Assembly: GCA_023150915.1 (NCBI GenBank)
Contig: JAKLKA010000035.1
Location: 1 to 64,000 of the forward strand
DNA length: 64,000 bases
Source of the DNA: Polyangiaceae bacterium
GTDB lineage: Bacteria > Myxococcota_A > Polyangia > Polyangiales > Polyangiaceae
Direction of reading: 5' to 3'
Numbering within the stretch: position 1 is the first letter of the stretch; each line of letters begins with the position of its first letter. The translations under genes were made by a program, and so were the position numbers. The notes beneath the pieces are model-generated. The model was not told the DNA's origin and made no database searches. It saw only the letters and a list, made by a program, of their open reading frames with translations. Below are positions 9,006 to 17,793 of the stretch, one piece after another.

Positions 9006-10013
9006 TCAGGGCAGCGTGCCGCGCCGGAAGCGCGGCCACGACTCCGACAGCCGGGCCTCGGCGCGGCGCGCGAGCTCCCACTCGGTGCCGCGCACCGACA
9101 GCACGAACGCCACCGTGGCCAGGGTCAGGCCGGCGATCACGTCGATCACGTAGTGCCAGCGCAAGAACATCGTGGCCCCCACGATGTTCACCGCGCAAAA
9201 CGCGGTGACGGGCCAGCTGGCCTTGAACGGCAGCTTGTCGCGGTGGCGGAAGCTGAACAGCGCCAGGAAGGTCGGCGCGGCGGTGTGCAGCGAGGGGAAG
9301 ATGTCCATCTGCGAGCCGCCGGACGCGACCGTGGCCATCACCATGTCGCGCCACATGCCGTGGGGTAGCGGATTGTCGAACTCGCCGGCCAGCGCGCGGT
9401 AGGGCCCGTAACCGGGGACCAGCATGTAGACCAGGTGCCCGACGCAGAACACGGTGAGCATGCCGAGCGCAAACTCGCCGAGCAGGCGGGAGCTCTTGGC
9501 GAAGAGCAAGACGGGGATCACGTGGATCGCCAGGATGAAGAAGTAGTCGAAGTAGAAGAACGCAAACCACTCGGTGGTCGCGGGGGTCACGATCGCGTCC
9601 ATGGCGATCGCGGGCTCGAAGCCGAACAGGCGCAGGTCGAGGTGATAGAGCTCGAGATCCACGGTGGTCGGGTTGACCAGTGGAAGCAGCCGCGCCAAGA
9701 AGAAGTAGCTGAGCTGCACGGTGCCATACAGCGCGAAGCGATACATGAGCGGCGCCCAGAAGCCGTGCCTGAACACGCGGCCCCGCACCAAGACCAGCGT
9801 CACCACCTGAAACGCCAGCAGCGAGCCCATGCGGATGGCCGAGACGCGCTGATCGACCGACGGCTCGCAGCGCAGCGCGACGGTGGTCAAGATCGTCAGG
9901 AAGAGCAGCACCAACCAGTCGTGGGCGGCCATCTCGCGCAGCAATCGCCGCACGAATCCCGCCTCGGCTTCGTCGCTGCGGGTCAGGTACAGGCTCTGGT
10001 GATCGATCGCCAT
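9006..10013 (-). CDS. PAP2-superfamily membrane protein (Aur1/Ipt1-like)
   Basis: The 335-residue protein has about six hydrophobic spans. Phosphatase/transferase motifs of the PAP2 superfamily are present: FPSLHTA with His at about 243 and RWHYVIDV with His at about 287 and Asp at about 291. This arrangement matches the PAP2_3 group that includes inositol phosphorylceramide synthase (Aur1) and related phospholipid headgroup transferases. Myxobacteria make sphingolipids and inositol lipids, so a headgroup transferase is a reasonable idea but is inferred from family only. A plain lipid phosphatase is the alternative. The active site should face the periplasm. Confidence 0.8.
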   Translation of the reverse strand: MAIDHQSLYLTRSDEAEAGFVRRLLREMAAHDWLVLLFLTILTTVALRCEPSVDQRVSAIRMGSLLAFQVVTLVLVRGRVFRHGFWAPLMYRFALYGTVQLSYFFLARLLPLVNPTTVDLELYHLDLRLFGFEPAIAMDAIVTPATTEWFAFFYFDYFFILAIHVIPVLLFAKSSRLLGEFALGMLTVFCVGHLVYMLVPGYGPYRALAGEFDNPLPHGMWRDMVMATVASGGSQMDIFPSLHTAAPTFLALFSFRHRDKLPFKASWPVTAFCAVNIVGATMFLRWHYVIDVIAGLTLATVAFVLSVRGTEWELARRAEARLSESWPRFRRGTLP

Positions 10014-10087
10014 CGCTCGCCCAGCCGGCTTCTACTGCGGATCTCATACCACCCGCCAGTAGGCCGTGCCCGCGACGATTCTGCGCC

Positions 10088-10105
10088 CGGGCGCGCGTGC
10101 GCCCG
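10088..10105 (-). terminator. GC-rich hairpin after the zinc-ribbon gene
   Basis: CGGGCGC at 10088-10094 pairs perfectly with 10099-10105 around GCGT. It lies about 55 bases beyond the zinc-ribbon gene stop and 75 bases before the PAP2 start, in the 146-base gap 10014-10159. There is no T-run, so it may be structure without terminator function. Confidence 0.25.
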
Positions 10106-10159
10106 ACGGTGCAGCGCGAAATCCAGTTCGCACTCGGAAGCGCGCTACGCGGCGGCGGG

Positions 10160-10966
10160 TCAGGGCCCGGGCTTTGCGGCCTTGGCCTGCGCCAGCTCGG
10201 CGGCCTCGTCTTGCTCTGCCAGCTCGTCCACGGCCGGTTCGTCGCTGGCCGCCGCGACCCGCAGCTTCGACGCGCCGACGGAGTAGGCGAGGTCGCCCTC
10301 GTCGGTCACCCGGGCGTGCACCGAGTCGTGGACGCTGAGGTGCGCCAGGACGTGCTCGGCGCGAGCCAGATCGATGCGCATCACCTTGGCCAGGTCTTCC
10401 GCCTCGAGCTCCTTGCCGGCGTGGGCGAGCACGTCGGAGGCGACCAGCCCCCAGGCGTCGTCCAAGAGCTGGTCGCGGTGCCTGCCGTGCTGCTTCGACT
10501 TCCGCCACGCGAGCGCGGCGACCACGAAGGGCACCAGGTTCGCCGCGAGCAACGTGACCGACGCGAGCAGGCCCGGCCCGAAAGCGATCACCAGCAACGT
10601 CGTCAAGAGCGACAGCACGCCGAACCCCCCCAGCACGCCGGCGGCGACCGCCCACGCCGCGCGGGTCACGTGGGCCTTCTTGGCTTGCTTCAGCACCGGG
10701 ACCTCGCGCCCGGTCCGAACCACCTCGTGGTCGTCCACCGGGACGCGGGGGCCGCCGCACACCCGGCACCGGAACCGGAGCGGGTCAGCGGCTTCGATGT
10801 CAGCGATGGCCCGACAGTGTGGGCAGCGGTTCTTCACGCCGTAGGCGGCGCCGCACTGCTCGCAGCGTAGCGAGTCGGAGAGCGTTCCGCCGCACACCTT
10901 GCAGCGGCCGCCGGGCGCGGGCTCCCCCGACAGCACGGGGTTCGTGACTTTCGACTCGGGCTCCAT
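10160..10966 (-). CDS. Zinc-ribbon membrane protein with C-terminal winged-helix-like region
   Basis: The 268-residue product carries four CxxC pairs at about 22/25, 35/38, 48/51 and 67/70, which should bind two zinc ions. Two hydrophobic segments follow at about 103-129 and 132-153. Residues 160-240 contain a helix-rich stretch with a pattern (ADLAKVMRIDLARAEHVLAHLSV) that looks like a small winged-helix fold. The last residues are Ala/Glu/Lys-rich. Proteins of this type often sense or scaffold at the membrane, but I do not recognise a named family. It is divergent from the MopE-like lipoprotein gene. Confidence 0.7.
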   Translation of the reverse strand: MEPESKVTNPVLSGEPAPGGRCKVCGGTLSDSLRCEQCGAAYGVKNRCPHCRAIADIEAADPLRFRCRVCGGPRVPVDDHEVVRTGREVPVLKQAKKAHVTRAAWAVAAGVLGGFGVLSLLTTLLVIAFGPGLLASVTLLAANLVPFVVAALAWRKSKQHGRHRDQLLDDAWGLVASDVLAHAGKELEAEDLAKVMRIDLARAEHVLAHLSVHDSVHARVTDEGDLAYSVGASKLRVAAASDEPAVDELAEQDEAAELAQAKAAKPGP

Positions 10967-11034
10967 GAAGAACGGCGGGAGCCTAATTCAGCTCGACTCG
11001 TCCGGCGAGCGGCGCGGATCGAACGGCCACGTGT

Positions 11035-11063
11035 TTGACGGGTCAGTGCCCGGGGCCTATCCT
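11035..11063 (+). promoter_or_regulatory. Sigma-70-like promoter giving a near-leaderless transcript
   Basis: TTGACG at 11035-11040 (five of six) and TATCCT at 11058-11063 (four of six) are 17 bases apart, the ideal spacing. Initiation near 11070 would be only about three bases before the GTG at 11073. This favours the 11073 start over the GTG at 11046, which lies inside the promoter. Confidence 0.55.
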
Positions 11064-11072
11064 CGAAATCCG

Positions 11073-12566
11073 GTGGTCAGCGCCCGACACCTCTTCGCTT
11101 TCGCCCTGGGGACGGCGATGAGTTGGTTCGTCGGCTGCGCCGAAGAGGTCGGGGTCGACGATTCACCGGGGGGCGCCGGGGGCGGCGACGCATCGAGCGA
11201 CGGCAGCGGCGGTTCGGGCAACCAGGACGGCGGTGTGGCGGGCAACGACGGCGGGTGGCCCACCGGCAGCTTCGGCTCGCCGTGCAGCAACAACAGCGAC
11301 TGCGGCAGCGGGTTCTGTGGGGACATCGGTCAGGGCACGCCCAACAAGGTGTGCATCACGCTGTGCCCCACCTCGGGCGCCTGCCCGTCGGGCGGGTACT
11401 GCACGTTCCACGCCGACCACGGCTACGTGTGCGTCCCCGACGTCGGCAACCAGTGCAACAAGTGCACGGTGGACGCCGAGTGCCCGAACATCGGCGATCG
11501 CTGCACGCCGTCTCCCAAGATCGATCGCTTCTGCGCGCGCGACTGCTCGTGGGACTCGACCTGCCCTTCGGGCTTCGACTGCGTGGCGGTGGGCTCTTAC
11601 CCGCCGGGCATGCCGGTCAGCGACGGCGGCGTGCCCGACGCGGCGGCGGGCGAGGCCGGCTCACCCACCAAGCCGCTCAAGATGTGCGTGCCCAAGAACG
11701 GCGAGAGTTGCCCCTGCAACTCGGAGCGCAACGGGGTCAAGCGGAAGTGCACCAAGACCAACGGGTCGGTGACTTGCGAGGGCACCGAGGCGTGCAACGG
11801 CGCGTCGCAGAAATGGGAAGGCTGCACCGCGGGCACGCCCCAGGCCGAGGTGTGCGACGGCGCCGACAACGACTGCAACGGCACACCCGACGACGACACC
11901 GACGCCAAGCTGTGCGCGGGCCAGGGCACGCCGCCGAACGCCACCTGGAAGTGCAGCTTCGGCGCTTGTGTGATCGGCGCCTGCACCACCGGGTGGGCGG
12001 CGTATCCCCCCGGGCCAGGCAAGAACGGCTGCGCGTGCAAGCTCGACACGACCGAGCCGGCGAACGACACCTGCAGCGCCACTGCGCCGTCGGCGGGCAG
12101 CGTCACCGACGCCAACACCACGCCGCTGACGCTCTCGGGCACGCTCAGCTCGGACACCGACGTGGACTGGTGGCGGTTCAACACCGTGGACAGCGACGAG
12201 GGGACGACCAACAGCTACCACATCAAGATCCTGTTCACCGCCCCCGCCACCAACAGCGAGTTCTTGTTCGACGTGATCCGGGGCGGCGCGTGTGGCACCC
12301 CCGACTCGAAGCATTCGGGGCTCACTTCCTACGACTGGTGCGTCGACGGCACCGGCCCCGCGGGCTCGAAGATGGGCGAGAAGGCGTGCGGCCCCACGGC
12401 GGCCATTCACTGCGGGCCGCACACCAAGGCGTACGCCGTGCGGGTGCGGCGCAAGCCCGGCGCCACCGGCACCTGCTCGCAGTACACCCTGACCGTCACC
12501 GCCAAGGGCGGCGGCGTGTGCGACTTCACTCAGGCCTGTGATCCGCAGGTCAACGAAGCGCCGTGA
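11073..12566 (+). CDS. Cysteine-rich lipoprotein with MopE-type metal-binding motif
   Basis: With the GTG start the 497-residue protein begins with a lipoprotein signal peptide ending in the lipobox FVG before Cys22, then a Gly/Ser/Asp-rich linker. Several disulfide-type repeats follow (SPCSNNSDCGSGFC, CTVDAECPNIGDRC). Near the middle lies VCDGADNDCNGTPDDD, the motif of the putative metal-binding/MopE-like family. The C-terminal 150 residues resemble a beta-sandwich of the pre-peptidase type with an aspartate-rich segment. It is likely anchored on the outer membrane and may bind calcium or copper. Its 3' end overlaps the end of the convergent Nudix gene by 17 bases. Confidence 0.8.
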   Translation: MVSARHLFAFALGTAMSWFVGCAEEVGVDDSPGGAGGGDASSDGSGGSGNQDGGVAGNDGGWPTGSFGSPCSNNSDCGSGFCGDIGQGTPNKVCITLCPTSGACPSGGYCTFHADHGYVCVPDVGNQCNKCTVDAECPNIGDRCTPSPKIDRFCARDCSWDSTCPSGFDCVAVGSYPPGMPVSDGGVPDAAAGEAGSPTKPLKMCVPKNGESCPCNSERNGVKRKCTKTNGSVTCEGTEACNGASQKWEGCTAGTPQAEVCDGADNDCNGTPDDDTDAKLCAGQGTPPNATWKCSFGACVIGACTTGWAAYPPGPGKNGCACKLDTTEPANDTCSATAPSAGSVTDANTTPLTLSGTLSSDTDVDWWRFNTVDSDEGTTNSYHIKILFTAPATNSEFLFDVIRGGACGTPDSKHSGLTSYDWCVDGTGPAGSKMGEKACGPTAAIHCGPHTKAYAVRVRRKPGATGTCSQYTLTVTAKGGGVCDFTQACDPQVNEAP

Positions 12567-13140
12567 CCCGCTCGATCAGCGACACCAGCATACGGTAGGT
12601 CAGCCCCCACACCAGCCGGCCGTCGACGTTCCAGGCGGGCAGCTCCAGCTTCTGCCCCTCGTGCACGTAGCTGACCGTGCCGCGGCTCTCACCCCGCGCC
12701 AGCGCCGTCAGCGGCGCCCAGAGCACCTCTTCCACTTCGTGGTTCTGGCGAAGCTCGGGGGCCTCGGCCAGCTCGAACACGAAGGGGGCGATGGTCAGCC
12801 CCACGCGTCGCCCGCGGGCGACGGCGGGCAAGAGGTCCAGGGGCCCGAGCAGGCGCGCCTCGCGGGCCAGATCGAGCCCGACCTCTTCGCGCGTTTCGCG
12901 CACTGCGGTCGAGAGCAGATCGGCGTCGCTCGGATCGAAGCGGCCGCCGGGGAACGCCATGTGGCCCGACCACGGATCGTGCTCGTGCTCGGCCCGGCGG
13001 ATCAGCAGCACCTCGGCGCCCGTGGGCCCCGAGCGCAGCACCGCCGCCACCGCGGCGTATTGCCCCGCGTCACCCGGGCGCAACGACGGAGCGTCAGGGG
13101 ACAGGGCCCGGCGGATCCGCGGGAGATCGACGGCGGTCAC
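12550..13140 (-). CDS. Nudix hydrolase, CoA pyrophosphatase-like
   Basis: The 196-residue protein contains a complete Nudix box, GGRFDPSDADLLSTAVRE followed by TREEVGLD, preceded by SGHMAFPGG, a sequence typical of the CoA pyrophosphatase (NudL/YeaB) group that hydrolyses CoA and acyl-CoA to phosphopantetheine derivatives. It starts at GTG overlapping the stop of the acyl-CoA dehydrogenase gene (GTGA), so the two are translationally coupled. A CoA-directed hydrolase coupled to a CoA-ester enzyme fits. Other Nudix substrates cannot be excluded. Confidence 0.85.
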   Translation of the reverse strand: MTAVDLPRIRRALSPDAPSLRPGDAGQYAAVAAVLRSGPTGAEVLLIRRAEHEHDPWSGHMAFPGGRFDPSDADLLSTAVRETREEVGLDLAREARLLGPLDLLPAVARGRRVGLTIAPFVFELAEAPELRQNHEVEEVLWAPLTALARGESRGTVSYVHEGQKLELPAWNVDGRLVWGLTYRMLVSLIERVTALR

Positions 13141-14288
13141 GACAGGACGCTGCGGGCGATGACCATGCGCTGAATCTCGCTCGTGCCCTCGTAGATGGTG
13201 GTGATCCGCACGTCGCGCAAGTAGCGCTCGACCGGGAACTCGCGCGTGTAGCCGTAGCCGCCGTGGATCTGCACGGCCCGGTTGCACACCCGGTTGGCGG
13301 CCTCGCTGGAGAACAGCTTGGAGATCGAGGCCTCGCGGGTGAAGGCGGCGCCCCTCTCCTTGAGCGTGGCGGCCCGCAGGCAGAGCAGGCGCGCTGCCTC
13401 GAGCTCGGTGCGGCTGTCGGCGAGCATCCACTGAATCGCCTGAAAATCGGCGATCGGCCGGCCGAAGGCCTGACGGTCTTTGGCGTAGGCCACGGCGGCC
13501 TCGAGGGCCGCAGTGCCGATGCCGATGGCCTGCGCCGAGATGCCGATGCGCCCCCCGTCGAGCGCCATCATCGCGACACGGAAGCCCATGCCCTCTTCGC
13601 CGAGCAGCGCACTTTGCGGCACGCGGCACTCGTCGAAGGTGAGGGGCACGGTGTTCGAGCCGCGCAGCCCGTGCTTGTTCTCGGGGCGGCCGATGGTCAG
13701 GCCCGGGGTGCCCTTCTTCACCAGGAAAGTCGAAATTCCCTTGGCGCCCGGGCCGCCGGTGCGGGCCCAGACCACGAACAGCCCGGCGTAGCCGCCGTTG
13801 GTGATCCACTGCTTCTGCCCGTCGATCACCCAGCCATCGTCGGCCTTCTTCGCGACGGTGGTCAGGGCCGCGGCGTCGCTGCCGGCGCCGGGTTCACTGA
13901 GCGCAAAGGCCCCGGTCAGGTATTCACCGCCGGTCAGCTTGGGCAGGTGCTCTTCGCGCTGCGCCTCGCTCCCGAACGCCTGGACGACCTCGCCCACCAT
14001 GTTGGTGACCGCCATGGTCACCGCGGTCGAGGCGCAGGCCTTGGCGATCTCGGTCATGGCCAGCGCGTACGACACCACACCCGCTTCGGCGCCCCCCCAG
14101 CGGCTGGCGAGGTTCACCCCCAAGAGCCCCTGCTCGGCCAGGCCGCGCACCGTCTCGGTGGGGAAGGCGCCGGTCTTGTCCAGCTCGGCGGCGCGCGGCG
14201 CGACCACGCGCGCGGCGAAGTCCCGCGCCGAGTCGGCGATCAGCTGCTGCGTCTCGTTCAGCTCGAGGTCCATGGCGGGCGAGGTCAT
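13137..14288 (-). CDS. Acyl-CoA dehydrogenase
   Basis: The 383-residue flavoenzyme oxidises acyl-CoA to the 2-enoyl form in fatty-acid or branched-chain amino-acid breakdown, passing electrons to ETF. Family signatures are intact: ALSEPGAGSDAAAL for FAD/substrate binding, the YAKDRQAFGRPIADFQAIQ segment, QIHGGYGYTREFPVERYLRD, and the catalytic base Glu in IYEGTSE at about residue 367, the position of short/medium-chain enzymes. The length is standard. A second in-frame ATG five codons in is an alternative start. Chain-length preference cannot be told from sequence alone. Confidence 0.93.
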   Translation of the reverse strand: MTSPAMDLELNETQQLIADSARDFAARVVAPRAAELDKTGAFPTETVRGLAEQGLLGVNLASRWGGAEAGVVSYALAMTEIAKACASTAVTMAVTNMVGEVVQAFGSEAQREEHLPKLTGGEYLTGAFALSEPGAGSDAAALTTVAKKADDGWVIDGQKQWITNGGYAGLFVVWARTGGPGAKGISTFLVKKGTPGLTIGRPENKHGLRGSNTVPLTFDECRVPQSALLGEEGMGFRVAMMALDGGRIGISAQAIGIGTAALEAAVAYAKDRQAFGRPIADFQAIQWMLADSRTELEAARLLCLRAATLKERGAAFTREASISKLFSSEAANRVCNRAVQIHGGYGYTREFPVERYLRDVRITTIYEGTSEIQRMVIARSVLS

Positions 14289-14356
14289 AGCACGGCCGCG
14301 CCGGCCCCTCGAACCCTGTCGCCGAGCCGCCGCCGGTCGGCTAGTCTCCCCGCCCG

Positions 14357-16090
14357 ATGCAGAAGCACCTGACCCTTGCCGCCTCGTCGCTCCTGGCCAC
14401 TGCCCTCACCGCTCACGCCCCCGATGCCGGCGCATTCCCGGGTTTCTTCGTCGGCAAGAAGGACGGCGTCGGCAGCGCCCACGCGACCCATGTGGCGATC
14501 ATGCCGAAGGGCGACACCACCATCGTCAGCGTGATGCCCGACTACGAAGGCTCACTGGACCCCTTCGCGATCGTGATGCCAGTGCCGGCCGACGTGACCG
14601 CCGACAAGGTCAAGACGCTGAAGCGCGAGTTCCTGGACCGGCTCGAGATGCTCACCGCGCCGCGCTTCATGGAGTTCTGGGAGATGGATCCGTGTGATCC
14701 GGGTCCGCTCGAGCAAGAGTGGGAGCGCTCGAAGCTGGCCAGCGCGGACACCGCATTCCTCGGCGGCGGTCAGGTGGGCGGCGAGAAGAAGGTCCCGAAA
14801 GAGATGCTCTTGACGGTGGAGCCGGACTTCAAGGAAGGCGAGTACACCATCAGCGTGCTCGACAAAGACCAGGCGAAAGATCTGGCGGGCTTCCTCAAAG
14901 GGAAGGGTTACGTGCTGGGCGACAAGGCGGCGGCCGCGGTGAAGCCCTACGTGGACGCCGGAATGAACTTCATCGTGGCCGAGGTCGACACCAAGCGCAT
15001 CGAGCTGGTGGGCGGTGAGCGCGCGTCGCTGTCGCCGATTCGCTACTCGACCGCGACCGCGGTCAGCAAGATCCCCGCGAAGCTGGGCTTGCTCAACCTG
15101 GACAAGAAGCAAGAGCTGTTCGTCTACGTGCTGAGCACCGATCAGCGCTACGAGGTGAAGAACTACGGCAACCTCTTCCCGCCGACGAACATCACCGTCG
15201 ACTTCGCGGTCAAAGAGCGGATGGGCGAGTTCTACGGCGCCCTCCACGACATGATCCAAGAGAAAGACCCGAAGACCTTCCTGGTGGAATACGCCTGGCC
15301 CGCCGAGGGCTGCGGGCAGCCTTGCCAGAACGAGGCGCTCTTGCCCCACGAGCTGCTGACCCTGGGCGGTGACGTGCTCGAGCTGCTCGTGCCGGAAGCC
15401 GAACGCCTGCCGGCGCCTCCGGAGATGACGGAAGAAGAGAAGAAGAAGCAAGAGGCCGAGCTCAAGGAGCTGAAGCCCGCCGAGCGGCCCAAAGCCAAGA
15501 AGCAGATGGAGGCGGATCGCAAAGAGCTGGCGCGGCGCAAGGCGCTCTTGGCGCGTCAGAAGTACGTCGTGACCCGGCTGCACCACCGCTACGACGCCGC
15601 CAACCTGCCGGAAGACCCCGAGGTGGGGCCCGCCGGGCACGTGGCCGGCGGCGCCACCATCCCCAAGGGCGAGAAGATGGAGATCTCGAGCGAGGTGAAG
15701 CCGGCCGAGAAGAGCCAGCTGCAGACTCGGTACAACCACTTCCACCCGTGGAAGGGCATGATGAAGTGCGACAAGCCCGAGCGCTGGCGCTGGGGCAAGC
15801 CGCCGCGCGAGTATCGCGGGCTGCGCAAGACCTGGGTCGCGGCGGATCTGACCCGCAAAGATCGGAAGCAGATCGATCCGAAGAAGGTCGTGCAGACGCC
15901 AATCCCCACCTTGGGCCTCACCGGCGTGCCGCTGGTCGAAGACGCCGGGGCCGATGCCGGCACGGGCGGGCCGGCTCCCAAGAAGGGTTGCGGCTGCAGC
16001 ACCCCGGGCGCGCCGAACGGCGGTGCGTTCGTCGGCATCGTGCTGTCGCTGGCGGCCCTGACGGGCGCGTCGCGGCGGCGGCGCGGCTGA
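14357..16090 (+). CDS. DUF2330 protein with MYXO-CTERM surface-sorting tail
   Basis: The 577-residue protein has a signal peptide ending near residue 26 and a long DUF2330-type body of unknown function (FPGFFVGKKDG, IVMPVPADVT). A charged stretch at about 355-400 is rich in Glu and Lys and is likely a helix. The C-terminus is a MYXO-CTERM signal: GCGC at about 544-547, a hydrophobic span at about 556-572 and RRRR at about 573-576. In Myxococcota such tails are processed by myxosortase and the protein is displayed on the cell surface. A -10-like TAGTCT ends nine bases before the ATG. What DUF2330 does is unknown. Confidence 0.88.
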   Translation: MQKHLTLAASSLLATALTAHAPDAGAFPGFFVGKKDGVGSAHATHVAIMPKGDTTIVSVMPDYEGSLDPFAIVMPVPADVTADKVKTLKREFLDRLEMLTAPRFMEFWEMDPCDPGPLEQEWERSKLASADTAFLGGGQVGGEKKVPKEMLLTVEPDFKEGEYTISVLDKDQAKDLAGFLKGKGYVLGDKAAAAVKPYVDAGMNFIVAEVDTKRIELVGGERASLSPIRYSTATAVSKIPAKLGLLNLDKKQELFVYVLSTDQRYEVKNYGNLFPPTNITVDFAVKERMGEFYGALHDMIQEKDPKTFLVEYAWPAEGCGQPCQNEALLPHELLTLGGDVLELLVPEAERLPAPPEMTEEEKKKQEAELKELKPAERPKAKKQMEADRKELARRKALLARQKYVVTRLHHRYDAANLPEDPEVGPAGHVAGGATIPKGEKMEISSEVKPAEKSQLQTRYNHFHPWKGMMKCDKPERWRWGKPPREYRGLRKTWVAADLTRKDRKQIDPKKVVQTPIPTLGLTGVPLVEDAGADAGTGGPAPKKGCGCSTPGAPNGGAFVGIVLSLAALTGASRRRRG

Positions 16091-17323
16091 TCAGCGCCGG
16101 CCCAGATCGGCGCGGGCCACCGACGCGGGCTCTTCGAACGGGTCACTCACCCCGCGACGGCCCTGGGCGTGGAAGTAGGCGCGCAGCATGTCGCGCGCGA
16201 CCTCGTTGGCTTTGCGGCGCCAGGTGCCCCCGTTGACCAGCAGCACGCTGACCACCACCTCGGGCTTCTTGCTCGGGGCGAACCCGGTGAACCAGCTGGC
16301 GGTGGGCGCGTCGGCGCGCGGTTGAAGGGTGCCGGTCTTGCCCGCCACCCTCAGGTGCGGCAGGTAAGGTCGCCCGGTCGAATCGCTGAAGGCTTCGGCA
16401 GAGGTGCCTTCGCGCACCGTGACCTCCATCATCCGGGTGAGCCGGCTGGCGGTCCATTCGTCGGTGACCCGACCGAGCATCTCGCGCCCCTCGGGCGCCT
16501 CGAAATCGTCGCTGCGCGCCACGATGCGCACCCGCATCCGGCGTCCGCCGGTGGCCACGGCAAAGGCCAGCTGCGCGGCGCCCAGCGGGGACAGCGTGCT
16601 GCCCGAGAAGCCTGCGGCGGTGCGCGCAAAATCGAGATCGCCGTACGGGATGCTCAGCGTGCCCAGGGGCACCTTGGCGTCGAAGGGAAGGGACTGGTTG
16701 AAGCCGAAGCGGCGTGCGGTATCGGCCAGCTCGTCACGCGACAGGTGAGCGGTGGCGAGCTGCGCGTAGGTGGCGTTGCGGCTGTGACCCAGGGCCAGCC
16801 CGAAGGGTGAACAGATCACGCGGCCCGCGCGGGGCGGCTCGAGGTGGCGGCGCTCGATGCGATGGGTACCGCCGGCGGTGCACACCTCGGTCTTCGGGCT
16901 CACCACGCGCTGCTCGAGCAGCGCGGTGGTGGTCACCAGCTTGAAGATGCTGGCCGCGGGCTGGCGCGCCGAGGTGAGCACGCCGCTGCCCACTTCGGCG
17001 AAGGCGAGCAGGCGGCCGGTGCGCGCGTGGATCAGGGTGACGGCGCCCTCGCGCGGGCGAGCCTGCCCCAGCAGTCGTCGTGCGCCCTTCTGCAGCGCCG
17101 GATCGAGGGTGAGCGTGGCGGTGTGCCCGCTCTCGAGCGGCGCGGTCAGCGCGCCCCCGGCCTCGTGGATGCGCGACAGATCCACGCTCGGGCGTGCGCC
17201 GTCGTCCGCGCGCACTCCGCTTGGAAGCAGCACGACCAGCGCGGCGGCCGCGAGCGCGCTCGCGATGCCGGAAGAGAGCTCGCAGAGACGTCTCTGCACG
17301 CTGCCTTCGTACGATTCGCCCAT
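16091..17323 (-). CDS. Penicillin-binding transpeptidase without pedestal domain
   Basis: The 410-residue protein has an N-terminal hydrophobic segment (about 18-38) as signal peptide or anchor, then a transpeptidase domain. All three active-site motifs are present: SIFK (SxxK) at about 125-128, SRN (SxN) at about 181-183 and KTG at about 329-331. It resembles the catalytic half of class B penicillin-binding proteins such as PbpA/FtsI but lacks the large N-terminal dimerisation domain, with only about 80 residues before the catalytic region. It could cross-link peptidoglycan or act as a class D beta-lactamase-like relative, the former being favoured by length. I chose the ATG at 17323 over an upstream TTG. 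Confidence 0.85.
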   Translation of the reverse strand: MGESYEGSVQRRLCELSSGIASALAAAALVVLLPSGVRADDGARPSVDLSRIHEAGGALTAPLESGHTATLTLDPALQKGARRLLGQARPREGAVTLIHARTGRLLAFAEVGSGVLTSARQPAASIFKLVTTTALLEQRVVSPKTEVCTAGGTHRIERRHLEPPRAGRVICSPFGLALGHSRNATYAQLATAHLSRDELADTARRFGFNQSLPFDAKVPLGTLSIPYGDLDFARTAAGFSGSTLSPLGAAQLAFAVATGGRRMRVRIVARSDDFEAPEGREMLGRVTDEWTASRLTRMMEVTVREGTSAEAFSDSTGRPYLPHLRVAGKTGTLQPRADAPTASWFTGFAPSKKPEVVVSVLLVNGGTWRRKANEVARDMLRAYFHAQGRRGVSDPFEEPASVARADLGRR

Positions 17324-17449
17324 CGCAGGGGCCAAGTTGGCGGGTTAGCGAAGTCCTTCGATATCCCCGCGTGTGGGCCGATGTAGGTGCGAACTTGGCC
17401 CCGGATCGGCGGAGCCTCTTACGATCGCACCCGAGGACGGAGGTTTTTC

Positions 17450-17782
17450 ATGGAACGTCGCGTGGGCCTACGAGGCCGAACCGATTTCGGGGTCATCGCG
17501 CACGACGGCATCGCGATCTCGCGCTGCCGAGGGATCGAGATCTCGCCGACAGGCATCATCGTGGAGCGCGGGCGCACGGCCCTGGCAAGGGGCGAGTCGC
17601 TGCTGGTGAAGCTCGAGCTGAGCCTGCCCGAGCGCATCCACGCCATCACGGCCTGGGCGCGCCCGGTCTGGGTTCGCGGCAGCCAGCAGGCCTTTCGCTT
17701 CGTGCGGATGAGCGACCCCGATCGGCTGACCCTGGCCGAGCACCTGGACATCTTGACGCTGCGCGGCGCGCTGGTCGCCTGA
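17450..17782 (+). CDS. PilZ-domain protein (candidate c-di-GMP receptor)
   Basis: The 110-residue protein begins MERRVGLRGR, which provides the arginines of the PilZ RxxxR motif, and continues with a GIEISPTGIIVERG segment that matches the second PilZ motif (D/N-x-S-x-x-G) except that the first position is Glu. The whole protein is one domain. A GGAGG ribosome site six bases before the ATG decides the start. It is followed after 11 bases by a coiled-coil lipoprotein gene. The second PilZ protein here (53308-53664) starts with the same MERRV. c-di-GMP binding is inferred. Confidence 0.75.
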   Translation: MERRVGLRGRTDFGVIAHDGIAISRCRGIEISPTGIIVERGRTALARGESLLVKLELSLPERIHAITAWARPVWVRGSQQAFRFVRMSDPDRLTLAEHLDILTLRGALVA

Positions 17783-17793
17783 AGGAGAGTGCG

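Noticed and set aside
11046-11072. GTG at 11046 as start of the MopE-like lipoprotein
   Set aside because: It lies inside the -35/-10 spacer of the proposed promoter; the GTG at 11073 leaves a normal signal peptide.
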